NCBI GenBank assembly: GCA_020216655.1 | Contig: JAIWNU010000130.1 | Coordinates: 1-17,071 of the forward strand | Reading direction: 5' to 3' | Length of the DNA: 17,071 bases | Source of the DNA: Treponema sp. | Lineage (GTDB): Bacteria; Spirochaetota; Spirochaetia; Treponematales; Breznakiellaceae | Shown here: positions 1 to 7,525 of the stretch, piece after piece | Numbering within the stretch: the first letter of the stretch is position 1 | How the letters are laid out: each line of letters opens with the position of its first letter | Notes under the pieces: model-generated | The model's database searches: none | What the model was told of the DNA's origin: nothing | The model's input: the letters and a program-made list of their open reading frames with translations, nothing else | Translations under genes and position numbers: made by a program

Positions 1-671
1 CCTACAAGCGGCCGTGCTGCAGGCTTATAAAGGCACACCTTAACCGGTTCTACTGCAAGACACAGGTCTGCATGAACAAGAGGAGTCCTCTTATCCCATA
101 AATCAGAAAGACCCGAAGGTACATCTATCGCAACAATCCGCTGAGAATCCTTTTTAGTTCTATTTTCATTGATAAATAAAATGAGTTCAGCCACAGAACC
201 TTTTGGCGGGCCCTGCAGTCCCGTACCGCTTAGCGCATCTATCACTATGTCGGCCTGTGAAAAAAGTTTTTCCCGTTCGGTAGTTGCGAGATCCTGCCAT
301 GCAGCAACAGGCAGGCCCATGGCAAGGAGAGCCCGTAAAGTCTGGTTCCGCGGATCAACTGGTTCAGACTCAGTCATTGAGCCGCTTGGTTTCTTTGAAA
401 GCACCACCGTGCATTGGTCCGGTCTGCAGAAGCCCTTAAGTATAAGAGTTTTTAGTAACACCATGCCGTCGGCGCCGTTATTGCCTGAACCTGCTGCAAG
501 AAGAATAAAAGGATTTTGTTTGTTAAAACCATGAAAACGGCGAAAAGAGCGCACAAGCGCGTAAGCGCATTCCCTGCCAGCGGCTTCTACCAACGCAGAG
601 GACGCGAGGCCCCAGTCCTGCATGGCAATTTCATCAATGTGACGAGCCGCAGCGTTATCCGCAAGGATCAT
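1..671 (-). CDS. nnrE: NAD(P)H-hydrate epimerase domain (Nnr/YjeF N-terminal), partial at window edge
   Basis: Repairs damaged NAD(P)H by interconverting the R and S forms of NAD(P)HX, in the cytoplasm. The reading frame starts at the ATG at 671-669 and stays open to base 1, giving 223 codons, so the 3' end lies outside the window. Visible YjeF_N signatures are the early G-L-A-S-S-x-L-V-E-A-A-G segment (residues 21-32), the glycine loop GSGNNGADG (61-69), the ADIVIDALSGTGL strand-loop (140-152) and AIDVPSGL (181-188), whose Asp183 is the expected catalytic residue. The epimerase domain is nearly complete. Whether the protein continues into the ADP/ATP-dependent NAD(P)HX dehydratase, as in bifunctional Nnr, cannot be seen. 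The start overlaps the stop of the upstream lipoprotein gene as ATGA, with GGAG about 10 bases before it, so the two are probably translationally coupled. Identity is confident; the full length is unknown. Confidence 0.93.
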   Translation of the reverse strand, partial: MILADNAAARHIDEIAMQDWGLASSALVEAAGRECAYALVRSFRRFHGFNKQNPFILLAAGSGNNGADGMVLLKTLILKGFCRPDQCTVVLSKKPSGSMTESEPVDPRNQTLRALLAMGLPVAAWQDLATTEREKLFSQADIVIDALSGTGLQGPPKGSVAELILFINENRTKKDSQRIVAIDVPSGLSDLWDKRTPLVHADLCLAVEPVKVCLYKPAARPLV

Positions 672-1864
672 TTCCGCACATCTCCGGTAAATTTCTCGGT
701 CCGCCACCACACAATCTTTGCCTCATAGTCGGTGGCAAGCAGGGCAGATAAAATGCCTTCTTCCAAAAGGTAAAAGGTATTAAAGGCTAGTTCATCCTGT
801 TCGACCCGGATAAAACCACGCTTTTGGTCTTTGGATTCTAGATCCAGTACCAAAATGTGGTAGCCTCCCGTGTCAGGAATAGAAAGAAATACCTTGCCGC
901 CCCTGCTTACCCCTAATACAGAATAAACAAGTTCTACCTTTTCTTTTATATTCTGCTGGGCCTGATCAAAGGGCGGAATTTCTACATTGTTTTGATACGT
1001 TCCATCTTCCACATTCATAACCCAAAGTATAGAACGGTCAAATACAATACCCGATTTAGTTTTTGTAGATTCATCGTAGCTGTCTTTATAATAATCCACT
1101 TTTATGATTAGCCGCCGGCCATCAGGCGCGGCGTTAATTGAATCCAGAGAGGGATACAGGCTCTCCCCTTTAGGCAGGGGTAAATCCTCGTTCCGTATGA
1201 GGACCACATAGAGCACGGTGCCGTTTGAATCGAACCAATAAACATTCCATCCGGTAGGGAGACGACAGACAACCGCAAGTTCATCATGAACCGATGTATA
1301 AATATTGGTTATGTAGGGAAAGGGAGTACCGCCAATTCCTTCCTGGCCAAGATATTCTATAAAATTGCCTTCGTTATCAAAATGGAGCACCGTTGAATCA
1401 AAGAGGACCCGTTTTTCATTGTCATAGGTCCTGCGATCCGGGGGTAAACGGTCTTCTACATACAGGTGTTTTCGGGAGTCTACAGCCAAATTACCATTTT
1501 GAATCAGCGGATAAGTAATCGCTTTCCGGGTTACAACCTCCGAACTTTGGTCACTCTTTTTAAGGGTAAAGGGCGGCGGATTGGTTTCCGGATTGTAAAT
1601 CATGGATAAGAGGTCCCCATAGGAAGTAAATTTGGTAACCTTTTGTCCTTTACTGTCGGATATATAGAAAATACCATCTCTCATGGCGATATTGGTTTTA
1701 ATCATAGCCGGCGATTGGTCCAGACCGAACAGGTCTATCTGGTTTTCGAACCGGCCAATATCCAGCCTAAAAAGATTTTGCCGGTCTACAGACTGGATTT
1801 CCGCATTGGAACAGGAAAAAAAAACGAAAAAACTACAAAAGGCAATAGTGACAAATCTAATCAT
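668..1864 (-). CDS. Predicted lipoprotein with beta-propeller-like body
   Basis: This 398-residue protein starts with a basic N-terminus and a very hydrophobic stretch ending in F-F-S-C (Cys18). That fits a lipoprotein signal with the permissive lipobox of spirochaetes, so the mature protein should be lipid-anchored at Cys18. The body is rich in short beta-strand repeats of the NHL/six-bladed-propeller kind, such as NLAVDSRKHLYVEDR and HFDNEGNFIEYLG, with recurring D-x-x-G-x turns. No catalytic motif is visible. It resembles conserved spirochaetal propeller lipoproteins of unknown role (possibly the LIC_12708-type family, named from memory and not checked). The start at 1864 is the only in-frame start that gives a signal peptide; no Shine-Dalgarno sequence precedes it. 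It is divergent from secA and overlaps the downstream epimerase gene by 4 bases. Function is unknown; surface or periplasmic exposure is inferred. Confidence 0.82.
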   Translation of the reverse strand: MIRFVTIAFCSFFVFFSCSNAEIQSVDRQNLFRLDIGRFENQIDLFGLDQSPAMIKTNIAMRDGIFYISDSKGQKVTKFTSYGDLLSMIYNPETNPPPFTLKKSDQSSEVVTRKAITYPLIQNGNLAVDSRKHLYVEDRLPPDRRTYDNEKRVLFDSTVLHFDNEGNFIEYLGQEGIGGTPFPYITNIYTSVHDELAVVCRLPTGWNVYWFDSNGTVLYVVLIRNEDLPLPKGESLYPSLDSINAAPDGRRLIIKVDYYKDSYDESTKTKSGIVFDRSILWVMNVEDGTYQNNVEIPPFDQAQQNIKEKVELVYSVLGVSRGGKVFLSIPDTGGYHILVLDLESKDQKRGFIRVEQDELAFNTFYLLEEGILSALLATDYEAKIVWWRTEKFTGDVRK

Positions 1865-1873
1865 GATAAATTC

Positions 1874-1902
1874 ACGATAGACGCCTGCGAGACGCTTGTC
1901 AA
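1874..1902 (-). promoter_or_regulatory. Sigma-70-type promoter for the lipoprotein-nnrE operon
   Basis: On the minus strand a perfect -35 TTGACA (1902-1897) is followed by a 17-base spacer and TATCGT (1879-1874, 4 of 6 matches to TATAAT). The expected transcription start is about 1868-1866, only a few bases before the ATG at 1864. The message would be nearly leaderless, which agrees with the missing Shine-Dalgarno sequence. The -35 bases are shared with the opposing secA promoter candidate. Confidence 0.6.
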
Positions 1903-1924
1903 CCGTCGTTTATAGCGGTACATT
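1896..1924 (+). promoter_or_regulatory. Candidate secA promoter sharing the -35 bases of the divergent promoter
   Basis: On the plus strand TTGTCA (1896-1901, 5 of 6 to TTGACA) is followed by a 17-base spacer and TACATT (1919-1924, 4 of 6). The predicted start is at about 1930-1932, on or next to the secA ATG at 1932, which also lacks a Shine-Dalgarno sequence. The 7-base core TTGTCAA reads as a -35 element on both strands. This is a sequence match only; the -10 is weak. Confidence 0.4.
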
Positions 1925-1931
1925 CAAAACT

Positions 1932-4727
1932 ATGTTGGACAATTTAGTTAAGGCCCTTTTCGGGTCGCAGCACGAACGGGACCTCAAGGCCCTTTTGCCT
2001 ATTCTACACGCAGTAAACGAAAAAGAAGCTTGGGCGGCTTCCCTCCCGCCGGAAGAATTCAAACGCATGACCGACCGGTTCCGTGAACGGTATCGAAATG
2101 GGGAAAGCCTGGATTCCATGCTGCCCGAAGCCTTTGCGTTAGCCCGTGAGGCGGCTCGAAGGAATTTGGGTGAACGACCCTACGATGTACAGGTGCTGGG
2201 TTCTATCGTCCTGCATCAGGGTAAAATTGTAGAAATGAAAACCGGCGAAGGTAAAACCCTCATGAGCGTCGCCGCTACCTACCTGAACGCCATAACTGGC
2301 AAGGGAGTTCATGTAGTTACCGTTAACGACTACCTTGCAAGCCGTGATGCGGCCTGGATGAGTCCTGTCTTTAACTATCTTGGCATGACCGTCGGCACTA
2401 TCCTTTCCGACATGGATAATGACCGCCGCAGAGAAAATTATGCCTGTGACATTACCTATGGAACAAACAACGAATTCGGCTTTGACTATCTGCGGGATAA
2501 CATGCGCTGGGACCTGGAAGGCCGGGTTCAGCGGGGACACCACTTCTGTGTGGTAGACGAAATCGACTCCATATTAATCGATGAAGCCCGTACGCCCCTT
2601 ATCATTTCAGGGGCTGCAGAGGATGACACCTATAAATTTTTCGAAGTCGACAAGCTGCTTGATACCCTGGAGGAAGTAAAAAAGAAAGAGGACGGAGAAT
2701 ATCCTGACGAAGCCCAGGGCGAAGAAGTCATTGGGGACTATAAAATAAATGAGAAAAATAAAAATATCTCATTTACCAATGCGGGGATGAATAAAATAGA
2801 AAAGCTCCTGCAAAAACGGGGCCTTATTAAGGGTTCACTGTTTGATGAAGAAAATTTCGAATACATCCACTATTTTACCCAGGCGCTGCGGGCCCACAAG
2901 CTCTTTCATATTGATGTAGATTATGTCGTTCAGGATGGCCAAGTCCAGATTGTCGATGAATTTACCGGCCGTATTCTCCATGGCCGCCGTTATTCAGACG
3001 GACTGCATCAGGCGATTGAGGCTAAAGAACGGATAAAAATAGCCCAAAGGAACCGCACCCTCGCCACCATCACCTTCCAAAACTACTTTAGGTTGTATGA
3101 AAAAATATCCGGTATGACTGGTACTGCCGATACTGAAGCGGTAGAGTTTAATAAAATATACAACCTGGATGTAGTTGTCATTCCTACTAACCTGCCCGTC
3201 GCCCGTATCGATGAAGACGATGTGGTATATCTTAACGAGAAAGAAAAATTCGACGCCCTCTGTGATGAAATTGAAGCGGCTCATAAAAAGGGTCAGCCCG
3301 TTCTGGTGGGTACCGTGTCTATCGAAAAATCCGAAAAGGTCTCAGGCCTGCTTACCCGCCGCGGTATTCGCCACGAAGTCCTGAACGCGAAAAACCATGC
3401 CAGGGAAGCGGTCATTATTGCAGAAGCTGGCGCCAAGGGAGCAGTCACAATCGCAACCAACATGGCTGGTCGCGGTACGGACATTAAGCTGGGCGGAAAC
3501 CCGGAACACCGGGCTCGAAAACGGGCCGGAACCGGAGCGACCCCCGAACAATATGCAAAGATTTATAAAGAAGAATATGAAAAATGGAAGGCTGATTATG
3601 AAGAGGTAAAGAACCTCGGGGGCCTCTACGTTATAGGTACTGAACGTCATGAAAGCCGCCGTATCGATAACCAGCTCCGGGGCCGTTCGGGACGGCAGGG
3701 CGACCCGGGCCGTTCAAAGTTCTTTATTTCCATGGACGATGACCTCATGAGGCTTTTCGGCGGTTCCAATATAAAGAACCTCATGTCCAAAATCGGCATG
3801 GAACCAGGTGAGCCAATTTATCATCCCTGGCTTAATAAGAGTATTGAACGGGCTCAGAAAAAGGTAGAAGAACGGAACTTTGAAATTCGTAAACACCTGT
3901 TGGAATATGACGATGTACTTAACCAGCAGCGTAAATTCATATATGAACAGCGAGATGCTATTCTTGCGGACCAGCATCTGGTTGAACGGGTCCATAATGC
4001 TACCAACGACATGGTCCGAGCGGCCCTGGAAGAGTATCGCAGCACGTTCCGGCGGGATCCATCTGCCGCGGTAAAAGAACTCCTTGAATATCTTAAAAAT
4101 AAATTTGGCTATCAAATGCAACTTGATGCTTCTTCAACGGAGGCTCAGCGGCCCGAAGAACTTGAACAGCGTATCATTGAAGAGCTTAAGCAGGATATTG
4201 AGGCCAAAGAATCACTGGTGGGCAGCGAAAACCTGAATACCTTTATCAGGATGCAGTATCTCCAGGCAATTGACCGCAAATGGTTGGATCATCTTGAAAG
4301 CATGGAAGCCCTTCGCGAGGCCGTGTATCTGAGAAGCTACGGCCAGAAAAATCCCCTCACCGAGTATAAGATTGAAGGCTTCCAGATTTTTGAAAAAATG
4401 ATCGATGATATCCGTGAAGAAATAGCCAGCCGCGTTCATTTGGTCAGAGTACAGAGTGCAGACAACCGGGAAGTACGTGTCCGGCCTGTTGCGACGATTC
4501 AATCGGCTAGCCATGGCAGTGTAGGCTCCTTCGCAGGAGCCGCAGCTGCAAGCAGTTCCTCCTCTTCCGGCGCAGCTCCCATCTCGAGCGCATCCAGGCC
4601 TGCAGGTCCGTCGAGCCGTTCCGAACCGGAATCGGTAACGGTGGTTCGATCTTATCCCAAGGTTGGACGCAACGATCCCTGTCCCTGCGGCAGCGGCAAA
4701 AAATACAAGTATTGTCACGGTAAATAA
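1932..4727 (+). CDS. secA: Preprotein translocase ATPase SecA
   Basis: SecA is the cytoplasmic/peripheral-membrane motor that drives unfolded preproteins through SecYEG by ATP hydrolysis. The 931-residue product has all the expected parts. These are Walker A MKTGEGKT (102-109), the DEAD-like [12 protein letters not shown] (209-220) followed by TPLIISG, and the preprotein crosslinking domain after about 225. [13 protein letters not shown] and [10 protein letters not shown] lie in the second motor half, and a C-terminal zinc-binding SEC-C tail [14 protein letters not shown] (Cys917, Cys919, Cys928, His929) serves SecB or ribosome contact. A Ser/Ala-rich low-complexity linker (about 859-900) precedes the tail. 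ATG 1932 is chosen because [12 protein letters not shown] matches the usual SecA N-terminus. A TTG at 1896 would add 12 residues unlike the family and would fall inside the -35 element. A terminator follows 28 bases after the stop. Confidence 0.98.
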   Translation: MLDNLVKALFGSQHERDLKALLPILHAVNEKEAWAASLPPEEFKRMTDRFRERYRNGESLDSMLPEAFALAREAARRNLGERPYDVQVLGSIVLHQGKIVEMKTGEGKTLMSVAATYLNAITGKGVHVVTVNDYLASRDAAWMSPVFNYLGMTVGTILSDMDNDRRRENYACDITYGTNNEFGFDYLRDNMRWDLEGRVQRGHHFCVVDEIDSILIDEARTPLIISGAAEDDTYKFFEVDKLLDTLEEVKKKEDGEYPDEAQGEEVIGDYKINEKNKNISFTNAGMNKIEKLLQKRGLIKGSLFDEENFEYIHYFTQALRAHKLFHIDVDYVVQDGQVQIVDEFTGRILHGRRYSDGLHQAIEAKERIKIAQRNRTLATITFQNYFRLYEKISGMTGTADTEAVEFNKIYNLDVVVIPTNLPVARIDEDDVVYLNEKEKFDALCDEIEAAHKKGQPVLVGTVSIEKSEKVSGLLTRRGIRHEVLNAKNHAREAVIIAEAGAKGAVTIATNMAGRGTDIKLGGNPEHRARKRAGTGATPEQYAKIYKEEYEKWKADYEEVKNLGGLYVIGTERHESRRIDNQLRGRSGRQGDPGRSKFFISMDDDLMRLFGGSNIKNLMSKIGMEPGEPIYHPWLNKSIERAQKKVEERNFEIRKHLLEYDDVLNQQRKFIYEQRDAILADQHLVERVHNATNDMVRAALEEYRSTFRRDPSAAVKELLEYLKNKFGYQMQLDASSTEAQRPEELEQRIIEELKQDIEAKESLVGSENLNTFIRMQYLQAIDRKWLDHLESMEALREAVYLRSYGQKNPLTEYKIEGFQIFEKMIDDIREEIASRVHLVRVQSADNREVRVRPVATIQSASHGSVGSFAGAAAASSSSSSGAAPISSASRPAGPSSRSEPESVTVVRSYPKVGRNDPCPCGSGKKYKYCHGK
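4524..4541 (+). repeat. Perfect 7-bp hairpin inside the secA linker
   Basis: GGCTCCT and AGGAGCC flank a TCGC tetraloop inside the part of secA that encodes the Ser/Ala-rich linker. The stem is GC-rich and perfectly paired. There is no T-run after it, so it is not a normal terminator. It may be incidental to the Gly-Ser-Phe-Ala-Gly-Ala coding or may slow ribosomes before the zinc tail. Confidence 0.5.
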
Positions 4728-4755
4728 GAGCACTATAAAATCACATTAATCATTA

Positions 4756-4791
4756 AAAAAGGCGGGGCCAATAGCTGACCCCGCCCTTTTT
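4756..4791. terminator. Bidirectional intrinsic terminator between convergent genes
   Basis: GGCGGGG (4761-4767) pairs perfectly with CCCCGCC (4779-4785) around an 11-base loop. It is preceded by a run of A (4755-4760) and followed by a run of T (4787-4791), so it works as a GC hairpin plus U-tract on either strand. It sits between the secA stop (4727) and the stop of the convergent SPOR gene (4838), as expected for shared termination. Confidence 0.92.
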
Positions 4792-4837
4792 ATATTATTC
4801 CCCTGTTTTTTGAAACTCAGGGAGTCTTAGAAGCTGC

Positions 4838-6361
4838 TCAGCTTTCTTGTTTTACAAAGGCATCTTTATAGCCGGATTTCTTAAAATAGCTTACCACAGC
4901 TCCGCTCTCACCATGGTTTAAGGGCCCTATCATGAGACGATAGACTGGTTTTTCAGCGGTCCCCGCAAGCTGTACAAGCAGGGGATACTTGCCGCCTATT
5001 TTTTTTATCTGTAACTCCACAGAATCGGCTTGAGTAAAGGATCCAAGCTGTACATAGTATTTTCCCTTTTCAAGACGGGTAACAAGGGGCACACTAAATT
5101 TTATAATTCCTGGTTCAGCCTTCTTTTCTGGCTGTACTGTTGGTACGGTCACCGTTGGTTTTTCCTGTACCATGGGCAGATTGACGGCGGGTTTTTCTTG
5201 GATCGGTGATACCGTCACCGGTGGTATATCCTGCACGAGCGGCGCTGTGACAGCCGGTTTCTCCGGCACTATCGGCGCGGGTTCAGAATCTGCTAATTTA
5301 GGCGCAGCTTCCGGAATAGGGCCAACCAACACAGGAGCTTGAGATTTAAATCCACTGTCCGGTACAGCCTCAGGGACTGCGGGTTTTTCAATCGGAGCTG
5401 CTGCTACGGGTGGCCGTTCTTCTGCCGGCTCAAGGACCAGTTCTACGGGGCCTTCAGGCATTTTATCTTCTATGACCGGTTTAGTTGCTTCTGGCGCAAC
5501 TGGGCTAGCCTCTGCAACAGGAGCCTGAGGTATGGCCGCTTCTGAAAATGTTTGTGCTGTTTGATTTTCTGGTACAGCTTGAGACACGGTCTCTGGCTGC
5601 TCAGGAATTTCTGCTGTCCCTTGAGAAGCGATTTCCGATATCGGTTCTTCTAAAGTCTTGCCGTTGTTAATACTTGGGGTGGTATCCAAAACAGCAATTT
5701 CTGGCTGTGCTTCAGCTTTGTTTTCTGGCTTTTCAGGCTCCATATTTTGAGCCTGCGGAACTGTATCTGCAAGTTCCTGTATTGTATCGTTTCGTGATTC
5801 TGCAACCTCAAGAGCCGCTTGAGACAGGGGTTCAGAAGCTGGATGGCTTATTTCCTGGGCTACCGTGTTAGGCATCACCGCAGCTGCATCTGGAGCGGCA
5901 GCGACAGCAGCCGTTGATGCTACCAGGTTTTCGCTTTTTGTCTCAGGTTTTGCATCTTCGACCAAAGAGAGGGCTGCTACAGGATCTCGATCAGGGTCAC
6001 CCCTTCTATTAAGTTCCTCGGTATATCGCGAAAAGGCTATTGGATCCGCAGGCATATTAACCCGAATGCGTCCTACAATGCCCTTATCTATACCTAAGAC
6101 CGTAGCGGCTTCCCGAGAAAGTATACCTAAAAGGCCAGGTGTATCGATACCGCTCACGACCACAGCACGGAGCGTTTTGCCATTTTCCAGGTTCATGACA
6201 TCAACCATGGTATTTCTGGGGAATGAATTCGTGGCGATATAATAGCCCTTCTCCGGCAATTCTCCGCCAGAAGCCATCGCTGCGGCACCTTCCCAAATTG
6301 AGGCAGCCATCAGATTGACGCAGGAAATAAGGATGAATACTATCGTCATCAATTTTTTCAT
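4838..6361 (-). CDS. Secreted DPBB-like plus SPOR-domain envelope protein with long Pro/Glu/Ala linker
   Basis: Likely binds septal or denuded peptidoglycan in the periplasm. The 507-residue protein opens with a signal peptide. Cleavage could be after Ala20 (M-A-A/S), or LISC at 11-14 could be a short lipobox, so lipidation is unresolved. Residues about 38-105 (GYYIATNSFPRNT, then VDVMNLENGKTLRAVVV) look like an RlpA-type double-psi beta-barrel. Residues about 115-430 are a low-complexity Ala/Pro/Glu/Val linker ending in four 11-residue repeats (367-410). Residues 433-507 are a SPOR domain, with YYVQLGSF at its first strand and VYRLMIGPL in the second half. The usual RlpA order, DPBB then SPOR, is kept, but the linker is far longer than in RlpA. 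It lies 23 bases after the small secreted-protein gene, with an AGGCAGG-type ribosome site. It shares the downstream terminator with secA. Confidence 0.85.
   Translation of the reverse strand: MKKLMTIVFILISCVNLMAASIWEGAAAMASGGELPEKGYYIATNSFPRNTMVDVMNLENGKTLRAVVVSGIDTPGLLGILSREAATVLGIDKGIVGRIRVNMPADPIAFSRYTEELNRRGDPDRDPVAALSLVEDAKPETKSENLVASTAAVAAAPDAAAVMPNTVAQEISHPASEPLSQAALEVAESRNDTIQELADTVPQAQNMEPEKPENKAEAQPEIAVLDTTPSINNGKTLEEPISEIASQGTAEIPEQPETVSQAVPENQTAQTFSEAAIPQAPVAEASPVAPEATKPVIEDKMPEGPVELVLEPAEERPPVAAAPIEKPAVPEAVPDSGFKSQAPVLVGPIPEAAPKLADSEPAPIVPEKPAVTAPLVQDIPPVTVSPIQEKPAVNLPMVQEKPTVTVPTVQPEKKAEPGIIKFSVPLVTRLEKGKYYVQLGSFTQADSVELQIKKIGGKYPLLVQLAGTAEKPVYRLMIGPLNHGESGAVVSYFKKSGYKDAFVKQES
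5132..5263 (-). repeat. Four tandem 33-bp units encoding 11-residue repeats
   Basis: Residues 367-410 of the SPOR protein form four in-register units: EKPAVTAPLVQ, DIPPVTVSPIQ, EKPAVNLPMVQ and EKPTVTVPTVQ. Each is exactly 11 residues and ends in Gln. The units differ at many positions, so this is an old or selected repeat rather than a fresh duplication. It forms the last part of the linker before the peptidoglycan-binding domain. Confidence 0.8.
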
Positions 6362-6384
6362 ATTCTACCTGCCTTTTGTATCAC

Positions 6385-6858
6385 CTACTGTTTTACGAAC
6401 AGCCTGCGGGTCTGTTCTTTTGCCCGCTGCATATCCTCTTCTATATTCTTTGACAAAGAAGGCGAATTATAATCTATCTGCTTAAGCAGTTTTCCCGTTC
6501 CTACAGAGTATTGATAAAACTTAGCAGCCGCAGGGGCTGCCCGTTCTTTTTTTTGTGTATTCGGAATGGCAAGATACACCAACTCAACCACCAATATGGT
6601 ATTTGCTCCGCCTTCCTGTGCTTCCTGCAGTGTCTTTTGAAGCGCAAATGTGGAAGCGTTCTGGATAGGAGTGTTGCTCACTATGGCTCCCATATCAAAG
6701 AGGGCATCCAAAACACCGGATTCCCACGCTGATGAGGATTCAAAATTGTATAGGGCAGCATCGGGAGTTTTTTCTAAAACGGAGACAAAAATAGTTTCCG
6801 CCCCCACATAAAGGCCCAAACCAATGGCGAATAAAAACAAAAAAAAGGCACGTTTCAT
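6385..6858 (-). CDS. Small secreted protein of unknown function
   Basis: I do not recognise this family. The 157-residue product has a clear signal peptide (M-K-R followed by a Phe/Leu-rich core, probable cleavage after Gly-Ala at about residue 20). The mature part begins with ETIFVSVLEKTPDAA and has a mixed alpha/beta look. A strand, NTILVVELVYLAI, lies in the middle, and there is a charged helix at the C-terminus. No enzyme motif, lipobox or transmembrane helix beyond the signal is visible. It begins the minus-strand pair and is followed 23 bases later by the DPBB-SPOR gene, so a shared role in the cell envelope is inferred. GGAG stands about 9 bases before the ATG. The start is well supported by the signal peptide. 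Confidence 0.78.
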   Translation of the reverse strand: MKRAFFLFLFAIGLGLYVGAETIFVSVLEKTPDAALYNFESSSAWESGVLDALFDMGAIVSNTPIQNASTFALQKTLQEAQEGGANTILVVELVYLAIPNTQKKERAAPAAAKFYQYSVGTGKLLKQIDYNSPSLSKNIEEDMQRAKEQTRRLFVKQ

Positions 6859-6935
6859 CTACCTATACTCCATTTTCAATATCGGAACTATTTTTTTAAT
6901 ACTGAGCCAATTTCTAAAGTCGGTTGTGAGTTCCT

Positions 6936-6956
6936 TTCCGTTGCTCAAGAACGGAG
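6936..6956. promoter_or_regulatory. Inverted repeat upstream of the loaP-like gene
   Basis: TCCGTT (6937-6942) pairs with AACGGA (6950-6955) around the 7-base loop GCTCAAG; a T-G wobble extends the stem by one pair. It lies 25-45 bases before the antiterminator ATG, in the divergent intergenic region (6859-6980). If transcribed it could be an RNA hairpin recognised by the antiterminator itself, as known for LoaP targets. If the transcription start is downstream (an extended -10 candidate, TG plus TATGGT, lies at 6961-6969) it is instead a DNA operator. The sequence alone cannot decide. Confidence 0.4.
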
Positions 6957-6980
6957 TCTGTGCTATGGTATTACAAGCCT

Positions 6981-7496
6981 ATGGAATACTATGCGATTCA
7001 AGTTAAAACTGGTTCTGAAGAAAAATATATCCATCTTTTTACATCCAAGCATCCTGGATCCCCGATTACCCTTCACTTTCTCCAGCGGCGCATGGCAATC
7101 CGGAGAAACGGCAAGGTACTGCAGGAACTGGCCCCCATTTTCCCCGGCTATCTTTTTGCCGAACTTGAGGGGCCAATTCCGAATGCCTTATACTGGGCCC
7201 TGCGAAAAACCGACGGTTTTTTCAGATTTTTAAAATCAAACCAGGATGTACAGCCCCTTTCCGGACATGATTTAGAAATCGTTACCCATTTTATTAAATC
7301 CGGTTCCATAGCAGAAAAATCCAAGGTTTATTTTGATGAACAGGACCGCATCTTAGTGCAAGAAGGGCCGCTAAAAGGACTGGAGGGATCCATTGTAAAG
7401 GTCGATAAAAGAAAAGGGAGGGCGAAAATACGGCTCGATCTGGACAACGCACCCTTTACCATCGACCTGGCTTTTGAAGTTATCAGCAGGGTCTAA
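6981..7496 (+). CDS. loaP: NusG-paralogue transcription antiterminator (LoaP/RfaH-like)
   Basis: Specialised NusG paralogues bind RNA polymerase and let it read through terminators in particular long operons, often for polysaccharides or secondary metabolites. This 171-residue protein has an NGN domain (residues 1-95, starting MEYYAIQVKTG, with FPGYLF at 54-59). A KOW domain follows (about 123-171), with VQEGPLKGLEGSIVKVDKRK then GRAKI. That KOW segment is very close to the LoaP pattern as I remember it (GPLKGMEG...KKIDKRK.RAKI). A housekeeping NusG would normally sit beside rplK or secE; here the neighbours are sugar genes. ATG 6981 gives the family-typical start. A GTG at 6960 would add 7 residues and has GGAG 3 bases before it, an unusually short spacing, so the start is not certain. 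It is the first gene of the plus-strand run, 29 bases before the dehydratase gene. Confidence 0.85.
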   Translation: MEYYAIQVKTGSEEKYIHLFTSKHPGSPITLHFLQRRMAIRRNGKVLQELAPIFPGYLFAELEGPIPNALYWALRKTDGFFRFLKSNQDVQPLSGHDLEIVTHFIKSGSIAEKSKVYFDEQDRILVQEGPLKGLEGSIVKVDKRKGRAKIRLDLDNAPFTIDLAFEVISRV

Positions 7497-7525
7497 AAAA
7501 GGTCGGCCGCTTTCGCATAAATCGA

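Noticed and set aside
169..534. Plus-strand open frame of 121 codons near the left edge
   Set aside because: It is the antisense of the Nnr epimerase domain, whose minus-strand frame shows clear family motifs; the plus-strand product resembles nothing.
1896..1931. TTG at 1896 as the secA start
   Set aside because: It would add 12 residues not seen in SecA proteins and overlaps the predicted -35 element; ATG 1932 gives the standard N-terminus.
4212..4733. Minus-strand open frame of 173 codons opposite the 3' end of secA
   Set aside because: It lies antisense to conserved secA sequence, has no ribosome site or recognisable domain, and would cross no promoter I can see.
6960..6980. GTG at 6960 as the start of the antiterminator
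   Set aside because: It adds 7 residues before the family-typical start and its GGAG is only 3 bases away; not fully excluded.
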